A stretch of 46,966 nucleotides of DNA, from the NCBI GenBank assembly GCA_038251625.1, contig JBBSBE010000015.1, positions 1-46,966 on the forward strand. Direction: 5' to 3'. The DNA comes from JBBQXK01 sp038251625 (GTDB taxonomy: Bacteria; Pseudomonadota; Alphaproteobacteria; Rhodobacterales; Rhodobacteraceae). The notes beneath the pieces are model-generated. The model was not told the DNA's origin. It saw only the letters and a list, made by a program, of their open reading frames with translations, and did not search any database. Every line of letters starts with the position of its first letter. Within the stretch, counting starts at the first letter, position 1. Shown here piece by piece: positions 8,901-17,005 of this stretch. The translations under genes were made by a program, and so were the position numbers.

Positions 8901-9339
8901 GTGGGGCAGAGACGGCGAAGGTCATGATCGCCTGCCCCTCCACGTCGATACGCGTGACAATGGGGGTGTCGGCAGAACCGGGCAGATCGCCGATAATCTG
9001 GTCGATCTGGTCCTTAACATCCTGCACGGCCTTTTCGGTGGGCACTTCCATGCGGAACTCGACCGCAGTCGTGGACACGCCGTCCGACAGGCTCGAGGTG
9101 ATGTTCTTCACCCCGGTGATGCCCGCCACCGCATCCTCGACCTTTTTGGTGATCTGCGTTTCCATTTCGGCAGGCGCTGCGCCGGGTTGGGTAACGGTGA
9201 CGGCCACCAGAGGTACGTCGATGTTGGGAAAACGGGTGATCGGCAACGCGTTGAAAGACTGCCACCCCAGCACCATCAGAATGACGAACAGAAGGATCGG
9301 CGCAATCGGGTTGCGGATGGACCAGGCTGAGAAGTTCAT
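5956..9339 (-). CDS. RND-family efflux pump, inner-membrane transporter (AcrB/MexF class)
   Basis: 1127-residue proton-driven pump of the HAE1-like RND class. It opens with the typical amphipathic start and first membrane helix (SAWSIRNPIAPILL), has two large periplasmic loops, and carries the proton-relay acidic pair in V-D-D-A-I-V-E-I-E-N at about 398-406 and the conserved Lys in G-I-V-T-K-N-A-I-L-L-V-D at about 967. The start is ATG 9339 with GAGGA seven bases upstream, ten bases after the adaptor gene stop. It should assemble with the adaptor and an outer-membrane TolC-like channel, which is not in this window. Substrates are unknown; drugs, dyes or fatty acids are usual. Confidence 0.96.
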   Translation of the reverse strand: MNFSAWSIRNPIAPILLFVILMVLGWQSFNALPITRFPNIDVPLVAVTVTQPGAAPAEMETQITKKVEDAVAGITGVKNITSSLSDGVSTTAVEFRMEVPTEKAVQDVKDQIDQIIGDLPGSADTPIVTRIDVEGQAIMTFAVSAPQMQLEDLSWFVDDTITRSLQGKPGVGRVDRYGGSDREIRVELDPVRLESFGITATSVSQQLSLTNANVGGGKSEIAGGEQAIRTLGDATTAAKLAETSIALPSGRYVRISDLGRVIDTYEEQKSFARFNGEPVVVFAVFRAKGASEVSVSEVVNAALDDVRAAHPEVRISPVDDTVYYTYGNYEAALHTLIEGAILAVLVVLAFLRNWRATLIAAVALPLSAVPTFWVMDLLGFSLNLVSFLAITLATGILVDDAIVEIENIARHIRMGKTPFRAAIEAADEIGLAVIATSATIIAVFVPVSFMPGIPGQYFRQFGLTVAIAVIFSLLVARLITPLMAAYLMSAKDAEEKHSGDGATMRGYIWFVRRTTGGGLPLPNPLWLLFPLRMVPGVRALVAHPTFRFPARYLTLIASIGVLAVSIFFMIRIPGSFIPPEDVSRIPVSVELPPGTTLEQTDQTTQAMVKAIEGVDGVESVFVLGGASPTGDRDIRRASVTVILNKLDHSLLHRVAEIAQTFPVVGPFIPNSPSAGRTRPQNVIEAEIFNKLASIPDLRAFKLNDRGERDLSYSILAGTQADLDAGVAKLEAALRGDPLLANVAAEGALPRPEVQVVPRADEAARLGVTARAIAETLRIATIGDFDAALAKVSIDDRLIPVRVQLADGVTNDLERIGALKVTTASGALVPLSTVADVFIGEGPSTISRLNRDRQATIGANLPPGVALDTASARFNEIVASVELPGSVRVQPAGDAEVQQELTASFGNAMLMGLMLVLTVLILLFHSVIQPFTILFSLPLAIGGVAAALIITGNAVSMPVLIGLLMLMGIVTKNAILLVDFAIEMMDRGMNRFDAMVEAGHKRARPIVMTSIAMSAGMLPSALGVGEGGAFRAPMAIAVIGGIIVSTVLSLVIVPSFFLIMDDIQKLLGWAFGRFVGKKEHEEEAPAPEALAASLSAANHAIGGLSARLAELEGRIEDRGDASTRYVAE

Positions 9340-9349
9340 CGTGTTGTCC

Positions 9350-10534
9350 TCAGTTCGACGCTTCGGCCGCATCGGCCATCACGGGGTTGATCCGGTCGCC
9401 CGGCCGCACGAAACTGCCCGCGCGGGTGACGATCAGATCGCCCTCCGCCAGACCCGACATGATCTCGACCTGCCCCGCATCGCGAATGCCTGTCGCTACC
9501 TTCACCTGCTCGACCGTCCCATCGACCACACGCAAGACGGTCGTATCACTGCCGCGCCCCGAAATGGCGGTGACGGGCACGGCCAGACCGTCGCGGCGGG
9601 CGATCACGATATCTGCTTCCCCATACATGCCAGACCGCACGGCAGACTGATCGTCGAACACGATGCGCGCGCGGCCGAGCCGCGTGGCGGTATCCACCGT
9701 CGGCTCCACCAGCCGCACCTTCCCGGGAACCGGGTTTTCCTGTCCGACAACCTTGATCAGCGCGTCCTGGCCCACCGCCACACGCAAGAGATCAGCCTCG
9801 GACACGTCGGCATTCAGCTCCAGCGCGCCATCCTTCACGATCACGAACATCGGGGCGCCCTGCCCGCTGGCGATCCCGCCAAGCCGCGCGTTCTTTTCCA
9901 CCACCTCGCCCGCGACCGGCGCGCGCACATCCGTCCGCGCAAGGCGCAGTTCCACGTCCGACATCTGCGCCTCGATCACGGCTGCCTGCGCTTCGGCGGC
10001 GGCCTTCGTCTGACGGGCGACCGATACGTTCGCCTCTGCCGAAATCGCGCTGGCGACCGCCTGATCCGTGGCCGACTGCGCCACGTTTCCTTGCGCGCGC
10101 AAGGCCATGCTGCGGTCGCGCTGGCGCACCGCTTCATCGCGGTTCGCTTCCGCCTCAACGATCGAGGCCTGTGCCTGCGCCACCGTCGCCGCCGCCGAGG
10201 CGCGCGATGCCATCAGTTCGCTTTTGGAAAGGTTCAGCGTGTCACGCGACAGACGTGCCAACACCTGCCCCGCCTCGACCCGGTCGCCCATATCTGCCAG
10301 CACGGCCTCAACCGCCTGCCCGTCGATCTGCGGCTGCACATCGACCTGCTCGATCGGCCCGACAAGGCCCGTGGCGATCACGCGGTCCGTCAGCGATACT
10401 TTGTTGACGGGTGCCACCGTGATGGCGGGCAATTGCGGCGGGGCGGCAACCGGCGTGGCAGTTTCTTCGGCCAGCGCGAAAAGCGGGGCAAGCGTCAGTG
10501 CAAGAACAGACAAAAGGCGCAACATAGCGATCAT
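9350..10534 (-). CDS. RND efflux periplasmic adaptor (membrane fusion protein)
   Basis: 394 residues: signal sequence with cleavage likely after Ala22 (ALA/EE), a biotinyl-lipoyl-like half domain (VDVQPQIDGQAVEAVLADMG), a long Ala-rich coiled-coil hairpin (about 100-190), the second lipoyl half (DVRAPVAGEVVEK), then beta-barrel and membrane-proximal domains. It bridges the RND pump to an outer-membrane channel. ATG 10534 overlaps the TetR stop as ATGA, but the AAGGA ribosome site is directly adjacent to it; ATG 10525, nine bases on, is better spaced, so the true start may be 10525. Confidence 0.94.
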   Translation of the reverse strand: MIAMLRLLSVLALTLAPLFALAEETATPVAAPPQLPAITVAPVNKVSLTDRVIATGLVGPIEQVDVQPQIDGQAVEAVLADMGDRVEAGQVLARLSRDTLNLSKSELMASRASAAATVAQAQASIVEAEANRDEAVRQRDRSMALRAQGNVAQSATDQAVASAISAEANVSVARQTKAAAEAQAAVIEAQMSDVELRLARTDVRAPVAGEVVEKNARLGGIASGQGAPMFVIVKDGALELNADVSEADLLRVAVGQDALIKVVGQENPVPGKVRLVEPTVDTATRLGRARIVFDDQSAVRSGMYGEADIVIARRDGLAVPVTAISGRGSDTTVLRVVDGTVEQVKVATGIRDAGQVEIMSGLAEGDLIVTRAGSFVRPGDRINPVMADAAEASN

Positions 10535-11166
10535 TCCTTGGGGGCAGGCGCAAGATCGCGCCCGGCAGCAATTTCATCCAGCAACTGGTCCATCATCCGC
10601 AGGACCAGCATGTTCAACGCAGGGCTTGGCGCTGATGCCGCTGTCTGGCCACAGGCCATCGACGCGCCCTTGAAAAGCAGCACCAGCAATTGCGCATGCG
10701 CGGTGTAACGGCGGTCGGCATCGGGCTGCGGGATCCCCGCAATGACGGCAAACACACGCAGAAGGTGACGGATCACCCCCACTTCCATCTTCACCGCGAT
10801 TTCCGCAATCTCGACCCGGCGCGCCGCAGCGGCCTCGATCTCGGCCCAAAGCGGGCCCTCTTCATCATCCGCGAATGTCTGCATCCGCTCGCGCAGCTTC
10901 AGCCGCAGTGCCTCAAGCGGCGATGCCGACTGCAGGATCGACGCGAAATCAGCCTCCACCCCTTCAAGATCGCGCGTGACGATGGCCTCGACAATGGCGT
11001 TCTTGGATGGGAAATACCGATAGAAGTTACCGGCACTCATCCCCGCCCCGCGCGCAAGATCCTGCATCGAGGCGCCGTCAAAGCCCTTTGAAGCAAAGAC
11101 AGCCTTGATCCGTTCGAGGATCTCGGCGGTGCGGGGCTCCAGCTTGTGGGCAACGGCGGCGGTCAT
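10531..11166 (-). CDS. TetR-family transcriptional repressor of the RND pump
   Basis: 211 residues. The N-terminal TetR helix-turn-helix is clear: GFDGASMQDLARGAGMSAGNFYRYFPSKNAIVEAIV at about 29-64 carries the family signature. The C-terminal half is a helical ligand-binding domain. The gene is first in the operon, overlaps the adaptor start, and has a perfect 20-bp palindrome 20 bases upstream of its ATG, so autorepression of the whole TetR-adaptor-pump operon with release by a pump substrate is the expected circuit. The TetR fold and operon position are strong; the inducer is unknown. Confidence 0.94.
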   Translation of the reverse strand: MTAAVAHKLEPRTAEILERIKAVFASKGFDGASMQDLARGAGMSAGNFYRYFPSKNAIVEAIVTRDLEGVEADFASILQSASPLEALRLKLRERMQTFADDEEGPLWAEIEAAAARRVEIAEIAVKMEVGVIRHLLRVFAVIAGIPQPDADRRYTAHAQLLVLLFKGASMACGQTAASAPSPALNMLVLRMMDQLLDEIAAGRDLAPAPKE

Positions 11167-11185
11167 GGCGGGCCTGTCAGAGGCA

Positions 11186-11205
11186 GAGAATGAACGTTCA
11201 TTCTC
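11186..11205. promoter_or_regulatory. Perfect 20-bp palindromic operator for the TetR repressor
   Basis: The sequence GAGAATGAACGTTCATTCTC is its own reverse complement. It lies 20-39 bases before the TetR start codon, where it would overlap the promoter or the transcription start. TGAACGTTCA-type cores are typical of operators of TetR repressors that control RND pumps. Binding by this particular protein is inferred from position and symmetry. Confidence 0.8.
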
Positions 11206-11527
11206 ATATAGATCGAATGGTCGGCGATCAAGGGTGGATGCGACCCCCTCAGCGATTCTCAGGCTTTACGCTGGCCCTGTAGGCATAGATCACTTTGACC
11301 ACGCCCAAAGAACAGGCAGCGCCCTCCACGTGCCGGGCTGTGTTCGATCCCTGGCGCCGATGAGTCGGGCGCAGAAACGAACACGCCCCGCGCCGGACGA
11401 CGGACTTTCGCTTTGGGGGCCACCGATCCTGCGACGCCACAACCAAACAACGCAGGGCAAACGCGTTCATGGGTGGCGCATGCGCGATCCGATCCGCGCG
11501 GGCTTTCGGGTATTTATGGGGAAGGTC
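11206..11527. other. Intergenic stretch without a recognised gene
   Basis: About 320 bases between the TetR operator and the tRNA. Short open frames on both strands have no ribosome site, no recognisable domain, and some run through the tRNA. It probably contains the promoter of the TetR/RND operon near its left end. I see no RNA family, repeat or mobile-element end here. Confidence 0.5.
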
Positions 11528-11603
<76 letters not shown>

Positions 11604-11618
11604 GCGATCTTGCGCACC

Positions 11619-11647
11619 CATGTGGCGCAGGGACCGGGCATTGTCAA
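11619..11647 (-). promoter_or_regulatory. Probable sigma-70 promoter of tRNA-Ala
   Basis: On the minus strand a perfect TTGACA (11647-11642) is followed after 17 bases by CACATG (11624-11619), 15 bases before the tRNA 5' end. The -35 box is exact. The -10 box is poor against the E. coli consensus, but divergent -10 boxes are common in this family. Confidence 0.55.
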
Positions 11648-11691
11648 GCAAGGCGCGCCGCGCGCGCCGCTTGGGGGGGGACTGTCGGGAC

Positions 11692-11711
11692 GGAAAACCG
11701 ACGATGTCGGT
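11692..11711 (-). terminator. Weak intrinsic terminator after gcvP
   Basis: Downstream of the gcvP stop on the minus strand, ACCGAC-ATC-GTCGGT forms a six-base-pair hairpin directly followed by TTTTCC. A second partial copy of the GAAAACCGACG element at 11715-11726 can form an alternative hairpin. The stem is short, so termination may be partial. Confidence 0.45.
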
Positions 11712-11736
11712 ACAGAAAACCGACGCGCGCCAGACG

Positions 11737-14574
11737 CTATTCGGCGGCCTCGGCGTAGCTTTCCATGGGCGGACAGATGCAGACGAGGTTGCGGTCGCCA
11801 TAGACGTTGTCCACGCGCCCGACGGGTGGCCAGTATTTATCCACCCTGAACGCACCGGGGGGGAAGCAGCCCTGCTCGCGCGGGTAGCTGCGCGTCCAGT
11901 CGGCCACCAGATCCTCCACCGTGTGGGGGGCATGGCGCAGGGGGCTGTCCTCGGCGGCGATCTCGCCTTGCTCCACCGACCGGATTTCCGCGCGGATCGC
12001 CAGAAGGGCCGTGATGAAGCGGTCGATCTCGGCCTTCGTCTCGCTTTCGGTGGGTTCCACCATCAGCGTCCCGGCAACCGGCCAGCTCATCGTCGGTGCG
12101 TGAAATCCATTGTCAATCAGTCGCTTGGCGATATCGTCCACGGTCACGCCACAGTCTGCAAAGGGCCGGGTATCAAGGATACATTCATGCGCCACCCGGC
12201 CTTTGTTGCCCATGAACAGGATAGGGTAAGCATCCTTCAGCCGTGCCGCAATGTAGTTGGCGTTCAGGATCGCCACCCGGGTGGCCTGCGTCAGCCCCTG
12301 CCCCCCCATCAACAAGCAATAGGCCCATGAAATCAGCAGGATCGAGGCGCTGCCGTAGGGTGCCGCACTGACCGGGCCTTCGGTCCCGCCGGTTTGCGGA
12401 TGCCCGGGCAGATAGGGCGCCAGATGCGCCTTCACGCCAATCGGCCCCATCCCCGGCCCCCCGCCGCCATGCGGAATGGCAAAGGTCTTGTGCAGGTTCA
12501 GATGGCTGACGTCCGACCCGATCTCGCCCGGTTTCACCAGTCCCACAAGGGCGTTCATGTTGGCGCCGTCCAGATACACCTGCCCGCCATGCGCATGCGT
12601 GATATCGCATATCTTGCGTACCGTTTCCTCGAATACGCCATGGGTTGAGGGGTAGGTGATCATGCACGCCGCCAGCCTGTCACCCGCTGCAGCGGCCTTG
12701 GCGGCAAAATCCTCGACGTCCACATCGCCGTTGGGTGCCGATTTCACCACGACCACGCGCATCCCGGCCATCTGGGCCGAGGCCGGGTTCGTGCCATGGG
12801 CGGACATCGGGATCAGACAGACATCCCGCGCCTCGCCGCGCGCCCGGTGATAGGCCTCGATGGTCAGAAGACCCGCATATTCACCCTGCGCACCCGAATT
12901 GGGCTGCATCGAAAAGGCGTCGTAACCGGTGATCTCGCACAGCTTTTCCTGCAGATCCTCAATGGCTTCGCTGTACCCCGCCGCCTGATCGGCGGGCGCG
13001 AAGGGATGCAAGGCGCCAAACTCGGGCCAGGTGATCGGCATCATTTCGACCGCCGCGTTCAGCTTCATCGTGCAAGAGCCAAGCGGGATCATCGCGCGGT
13101 CAAGGGCCAGATCGCGGTCGCTGAGGCGGCGCATGTAGCGCATCATCTCGGATTCCGCGCGGTTCATGTGAAAGACGGGGTGCGACAGGTAATCCGTCTC
13201 GCGCAGCATCGTTTCGGGAAAGCCAAGGCTTGCGCGATGCGGCGGCACGCCTTCGATCCCAAAGGCACGCAGCACGCGCACCAGCACCCGCTCATCCGTC
13301 GTCTCGTCCACGCTGATCCCCACGCGGTCCAGCCCGATCTTGCGGAAGTTCAGCCCCTCTGCCCGGGCGGCAGCCAGAATACCCGCCTGCCCCACGCCGA
13401 CCTCGACCGTGATCGTGTCGAAGAATGCCTTCGGCGAGACCTTCGCCCCAGCGGCCTTCAGCGCCCGCGCCAGACGCTGGGTCAGGAAATGCACCCGCTC
13501 GGCAATCGCGCGCAGCCCTTCAGGCCCGTGAAAGACGGCATAGAAGCTGGCCATCACCGCCAGAAGCGCTTGCGCGGTGCAGACGTTCGATGTGGCCTTC
13601 TCGCGCCGGATATGCTGTTCGCGCGTCTGCAGGCTGAGGCGGTAGGCGCGATTGCCCCGCGCGTCGATGGAAACCCCCACGATCCGCCCGGGCATCGCGC
13701 GCTTCAACTCGTCCTTGCAGGACATGAAGGCCGCATGCGGCCCGCCATACCCCATGGGCACGCCAAAGCGCTGCGATGAGCCCACCGCGATATCCGCCCC
13801 CATGGCCCCCGGTTCCTTCAAAAGGCAGAGCGCCAGAAGATCGGTCGCCACGATGGCGATGCCGCGCGCGGCATGAACGCGGGCAATCGCATCGGTGAAA
13901 TCGGTCACATGGCCATGCGTGCCGGGGTACTGGAAGATCGCGCCGAATACCGCGTCGGGTTCCATTGCCGCCGGGTCGCCCACGATCACGTCGATCCCCA
14001 AGGGCCGGGCCCGCGTCCGGATCACGCCGATGGTCTGGGGGTGGCAGCCCTGATCGACAAAGAACCCACGCGCCTTGGATTTCGCACTGCGCTCTGCCAT
14101 CGTCATCGCTTCTGCCGCCGCCGTCGCCTCATCCAGCAGGCTCGCGTTGGCGACGGGCAGGCCCGTCAGATCCGACACCATGGTCTGATAGTTCAGCAGC
14201 GCCTCAAGCCGCCCTTGCGCGATCTCGGGCTGGTAGGGCGTGTAGGCCGTATACCAGGCCGGGTTTTCCAGAATGTTGCGCTGGATCGCGGGCGGGGTGA
14301 CGGTGCCGAAGTACCCCTGCCCGATCAGAGAGGTCATCACCCGGTTCTTCTGCGCCACCGCGCGCATCCGGTCGAGAAGCTCATGTTCGGCCAGCGGCGC
14401 CCAGCCCAGGCCCGAGGCTTGCCGGATCGAGGCCGGTACCGTCTCATCGATCAGCGCATCAAGCGTCTGCACCCCGACCGCCGCAAGCATTGCCTCCATC
14501 TCCGTTGGCGACGGGCCGATATGGCGGCGGTTGGCAAAGTCGTAGGGGTTGTAGGCGGTGGGGGTGAAGGTCAT
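11737..14574 (-). CDS. gcvP: Glycine dehydrogenase (decarboxylating), P-protein of the glycine cleavage system
   Basis: 945 residues, the usual length for a single-chain P-protein. It decarboxylates glycine using pyridoxal phosphate and passes the aminomethyl group to lipoyl-GcvH. The PLP-binding lysine lies in H-L-N-L-H-K-T-F at about residue 696, followed by the glycine-rich IPHGGGGPGMGP loop; the N-terminal RHIGPS motif is also present. The start is ATG 14574 with AAGGA seven bases upstream; an open extension to 14631 has no support. It is last in the gcvT-gcvH-gcvP operon under the glycine riboswitch. Confidence 0.97.
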   Translation of the reverse strand: MTFTPTAYNPYDFANRRHIGPSPTEMEAMLAAVGVQTLDALIDETVPASIRQASGLGWAPLAEHELLDRMRAVAQKNRVMTSLIGQGYFGTVTPPAIQRNILENPAWYTAYTPYQPEIAQGRLEALLNYQTMVSDLTGLPVANASLLDEATAAAEAMTMAERSAKSKARGFFVDQGCHPQTIGVIRTRARPLGIDVIVGDPAAMEPDAVFGAIFQYPGTHGHVTDFTDAIARVHAARGIAIVATDLLALCLLKEPGAMGADIAVGSSQRFGVPMGYGGPHAAFMSCKDELKRAMPGRIVGVSIDARGNRAYRLSLQTREQHIRREKATSNVCTAQALLAVMASFYAVFHGPEGLRAIAERVHFLTQRLARALKAAGAKVSPKAFFDTITVEVGVGQAGILAAARAEGLNFRKIGLDRVGISVDETTDERVLVRVLRAFGIEGVPPHRASLGFPETMLRETDYLSHPVFHMNRAESEMMRYMRRLSDRDLALDRAMIPLGSCTMKLNAAVEMMPITWPEFGALHPFAPADQAAGYSEAIEDLQEKLCEITGYDAFSMQPNSGAQGEYAGLLTIEAYHRARGEARDVCLIPMSAHGTNPASAQMAGMRVVVVKSAPNGDVDVEDFAAKAAAAGDRLAACMITYPSTHGVFEETVRKICDITHAHGGQVYLDGANMNALVGLVKPGEIGSDVSHLNLHKTFAIPHGGGGPGMGPIGVKAHLAPYLPGHPQTGGTEGPVSAAPYGSASILLISWAYCLLMGGQGLTQATRVAILNANYIAARLKDAYPILFMGNKGRVAHECILDTRPFADCGVTVDDIAKRLIDNGFHAPTMSWPVAGTLMVEPTESETKAEIDRFITALLAIRAEIRSVEQGEIAAEDSPLRHAPHTVEDLVADWTRSYPREQGCFPPGAFRVDKYWPPVGRVDNVYGDRNLVCICPPMESYAEAAE

Positions 14575-14643
14575 GGCGCTGTCCTTGGGGGAAGCCGGTC
14601 TCCGCGTGAAAACCAGTTCCGAAAAACACATGTTCTCTGGGGT

Positions 14644-15003
14644 CTAGCCGATCAGTTCGGCATATTCGTCCTCGTCCATCAGTTCGTCGAGCACGCTGAG
14701 GTCATCCAGCTTCATCTTGAAGAACCACGCAGCACCGGTCGGGTCTTCGTTCACAAGGCCGGGCGTGGTGGTCAGCTTCTCGTTCACCTCGACGATCTCG
14801 CCGTCCACGGGCGCGAGGATATCCGACGCGGCCTTGACGCTTTCAATGACGCAGACCTCGTCGCCCTCGGCCACGACCGTTTCGGGTTCGGGCAGTTCGA
14901 CGAAGACCACATCGCCCAATTGCTCGGCCGCGTGCTCGGTGATGCCGACGACGACAAGGTCACCCTCGACGCGCAGCCATTCGTGATCCTTGGTGTATTT
15001 CAT
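14644..15003 (-). CDS. gcvH: Glycine cleavage system H protein
   Basis: 119-residue lipoyl carrier. The lipoylated lysine is Lys57 in V-I-E-S-V-K-A-A-S-D, in the hairpin turn of a biotinyl-lipoyl fold, and KYTKDHEWL at the N terminus is the family start. It shuttles the aminomethyl intermediate between GcvP and GcvT and the dithiol to dihydrolipoamide dehydrogenase. GAGGAG lies six bases before ATG 15003. The gene sits ten bases after gcvT and 69 before gcvP. Confidence 0.97.
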   Translation of the reverse strand: MKYTKDHEWLRVEGDLVVVGITEHAAEQLGDVVFVELPEPETVVAEGDEVCVIESVKAASDILAPVDGEIVEVNEKLTTTPGLVNEDPTGAAWFFKMKLDDLSVLDELMDEDEYAELIG

Positions 15004-15013
15004 GAAACGCTCC

Positions 15014-16123
15014 TCAGCGCTTTGAGGTGGAGGGTCGGAAGGGTAGGGACGTGACGAAAACGGGCAGACGTTTGCCGCGCACTTCGCCCAGAAGGGCGGT
15101 GCCGGGCTTGGCAAGCGGCGCCGATACATAACCCATGGCGATGGGGGCATCGAGCGAGGGGCCGAAGCCGCCGGAGGTGACATGCCCGGCGGGTGTGCCG
15201 TCTGGCGCGAAAAGGGCCGTGCCCTCGCGCATCGGGGCGCGGCCCTCGGGGGACAGGCCCACGCGCAGGCGGGCCGGACCTTCGGCCAGTTCGCGCAGGA
15301 TGCGTGCGGCGCCGGGAAAGCCGCCCGCGCGCGCGCCGCCTGTCCGCCGCGCCTTCTGTATGGCCCAGGAAAGGCCCGCCTCGACAGGCGAGGTGCCTGT
15401 GTCAATATCGTGCCCGTAAAGGCAAAGCCCCGCCTCCAGCCGCAGACTGTCACGCGCGCCAAGGCCGATGGGCGCGACCTCGGGCTCGGCCAGCAGCGCC
15501 TTGGCCAAGGCCGATGCCTGCCCAGCAGGCACCGAAATCTCAAACCCATCATCGCCGGTATAACCAGAGCGTGAAATCCAGAGGTCACCGAAAACGCCCG
15601 TATCCAGAAAGCGCATGGCCGCCACGCCCGGAACATGCCGCGCAAGCGCCGCTTCGGCTGCAGGCCCCTGAAGGGCTAGAAGGGCGCGGTCGGTCAGCAG
15701 GATCACCTCGGCCACCGCTGCAAGATGCGCCTGCATATGCGCAACATCGGCGGCCTTGCAGGCGGCGTTGACCACGACATAAAGGTGGTCGCCCCGGTTG
15801 GCGAACATCAGATCGTCCAGAATACCCCCGGTCGCATCGGTGAACAGACCATAGCGCTGCCGCCCTTGGGCCAGCCCTGCCACATCGACCGGCATCATCG
15901 CCTCGAAGGCATCCACCAGTGCGGACATGTCGCCCCGCGGTCGCAGGATTACCTGTCCCATGTGGCTGACATCGAAAAGGCCCGCTTCTGCGCGGCAATG
16001 CAGATGCTCGCGCATCACGCCCATGGGGTATTGCACCGGCATCTCGTAGCCTGCGAACGGCACCATCTTCGCGCCAAGCGCGACATGAAGGTCGTATAGC
16101 CCCGTCCGCTCAAGGTCGGCCAT
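15014..16123 (-). CDS. gcvT: Aminomethyltransferase, T protein of the glycine cleavage system
   Basis: 369 residues; transfers the one-carbon unit from aminomethyl-lipoyl-GcvH to tetrahydrofolate, releasing ammonia. Recognisable features are the N-terminal LYDLHVALGAKMVPFAGYEMPVQY region, F-D-V-S-H-M-G, and G-Y-T-G-D-D-G-F-E, all conserved around the folate site. AGGAGG precedes ATG 16123 by about six bases. It is the first gene downstream of the glycine riboswitch, so its ribosome site is the likely control point. Confidence 0.97.
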   Translation of the reverse strand: MADLERTGLYDLHVALGAKMVPFAGYEMPVQYPMGVMREHLHCRAEAGLFDVSHMGQVILRPRGDMSALVDAFEAMMPVDVAGLAQGRQRYGLFTDATGGILDDLMFANRGDHLYVVVNAACKAADVAHMQAHLAAVAEVILLTDRALLALQGPAAEAALARHVPGVAAMRFLDTGVFGDLWISRSGYTGDDGFEISVPAGQASALAKALLAEPEVAPIGLGARDSLRLEAGLCLYGHDIDTGTSPVEAGLSWAIQKARRTGGARAGGFPGAARILRELAEGPARLRVGLSPEGRAPMREGTALFAPDGTPAGHVTSGGFGPSLDAPIAMGYVSAPLAKPGTALLGEVRGKRLPVFVTSLPFRPSTSKR

Positions 16124-16141
16124 TGCCGCCTCCTGCCTTGC

Positions 16142-16180
16142 GCCGGAACATCCGGCATCCGGGCAGGCCGATCCCTGCCC
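16142..16180 (-). promoter_or_regulatory. Two hairpins between glycine aptamer and gcvT ribosome site (expression platform)
   Basis: Two inverted repeats separate the second aptamer from the AGGAGG of gcvT: GGGCAGG/CCTGCCC with a six-base loop (16161-16180) and GCCGG/CCGGC with a five-base loop (16142-16156). Neither is followed by a T-run on the minus strand, so regulation by access to the ribosome site is more likely than intrinsic termination. The role is inferred from position. Confidence 0.5.
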
Positions 16181-16189
16181 CGCGATGCC

Positions 16190-16365
16190 CCCTCTGTCCC
16201 TTGCGCCTGAGATCGTTATCCCTTCGGCGCCCCTTTCGGGGACTCTCCAGAGTCTTCGTGTCAGAACGGTCCTTTGCGCCTGAGAGTTTACCGGGGCGGT
16301 TGCTCCTTCGGCACCGGGACCTGCACAACGGGTTGCGCTTGCCCCGGATTCTCCCGATCCTGACG
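16190..16365 (-). ncRNA. Tandem glycine riboswitch
   Basis: On the minus strand two glycine aptamers follow each other. The first runs from GGGAGAATCC through GCCGAAGGAGCAA to CTCTCAGGCGCAAAGGACCG. The second runs from CTCTGGAGAG through GCCGAAGGGATAACGATCTCAGGCGCAAGGGACAGAG. The paired GCCGAAGG and CTCAGGCGCAA-GGACmotifs with a short linker are diagnostic of the tandem type, which turns on the gcv operon when glycine is abundant. It sits directly upstream of gcvT. Confidence 0.95.
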
Positions 16366-16419
16366 CTCAACGCTTAGCCCGCCCTTCGCGCGGCTGGCAA
16401 GGGGGAAGGCAGTGCGCGC

Positions 16420-16953
16420 ATGGATCGCTTTTTCGGTTACGGCTCGCTGGTGAACCGCGCGACGCACGATTACCCGGGCGCCCGGCCGGCGCGGCTGACC
16501 GGATGGCGGCGCGTTTGGGTGCATACGTCGCTGCGGCCCGTCGCGTTCCTGTCGGTGCATCCCGGCGCCGGCGCGATCATGGGCCTGCTGGCGGACGTCC
16601 CAGGCGGCAATTGGGCGGCCCTGGATGCACGAGAAGCCGCCTACGCGCGCCATGCCGTCACCGCCGAAGGCCCCGCCGGGCCAGAGGATGCACAGGTCTA
16701 TGCCGTGCCCGCAGGCAGCGGCCAGCCGCCACGAGGCGCGCATCCGATCCTGCAAAGCTACCTTGATTGCGTGGTGCAGGGCTTCCTGCGCGAATTCGGG
16801 CCTGATGGCGCGGCCGATTTCTTTGCCTCGACCGACGGGTGGGATGCGCCGATCCTGAACGACCGGGCCACGCCCATCTATCCGCGCGCACAAGCGCTGA
16901 CCCACGATGAGCGGGCCTTTGTCGACGCGGCCCTCGCGCACACCAAGACCTGA
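16420..16953 (+). CDS. Gamma-glutamylcyclotransferase-like protein (AIG2/GGCT fold)
   Basis: 177 residues with the family's N-terminal F-G-Y-G-S-L (5-10), which forms the substrate-binding loop, and a candidate catalytic Glu72 in L-D-A-R-E-A-A-Y. Members cyclise gamma-glutamyl amines to 5-oxoproline. It diverges from the glycine riboswitch/gcv operon, and GGAAGG lies about nine bases upstream of ATG. Because gshA and a ChaC-type enzyme occur nearby, a role in glutathione or gamma-glutamyl peptide turnover is plausible, but substrates vary in this fold. Confidence 0.82.
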   Translation: MDRFFGYGSLVNRATHDYPGARPARLTGWRRVWVHTSLRPVAFLSVHPGAGAIMGLLADVPGGNWAALDAREAAYARHAVTAEGPAGPEDAQVYAVPAGSGQPPRGAHPILQSYLDCVVQGFLREFGPDGAADFFASTDGWDAPILNDRATPIYPRAQALTHDERAFVDAALAHTKT

Positions 16954-17005
16954 CAATCCTCTGGCCTTTGGCGACCGACCGACGCGGCAGGCTCTGCAGG
17001 GCGTC

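Noticed and set aside
5806..9330. A 1174-codon open frame on the plus strand
   Set aside because: It is antisense to the clear RND pump gene; its protein is His/Arg/Gln-rich with no domain, a usual by-product of high GC codon use.
11206..11527. A second tRNA suggested by a TTCGATCC-like segment near 11343
   Set aside because: No acceptor, D or anticodon stems can be formed around it.
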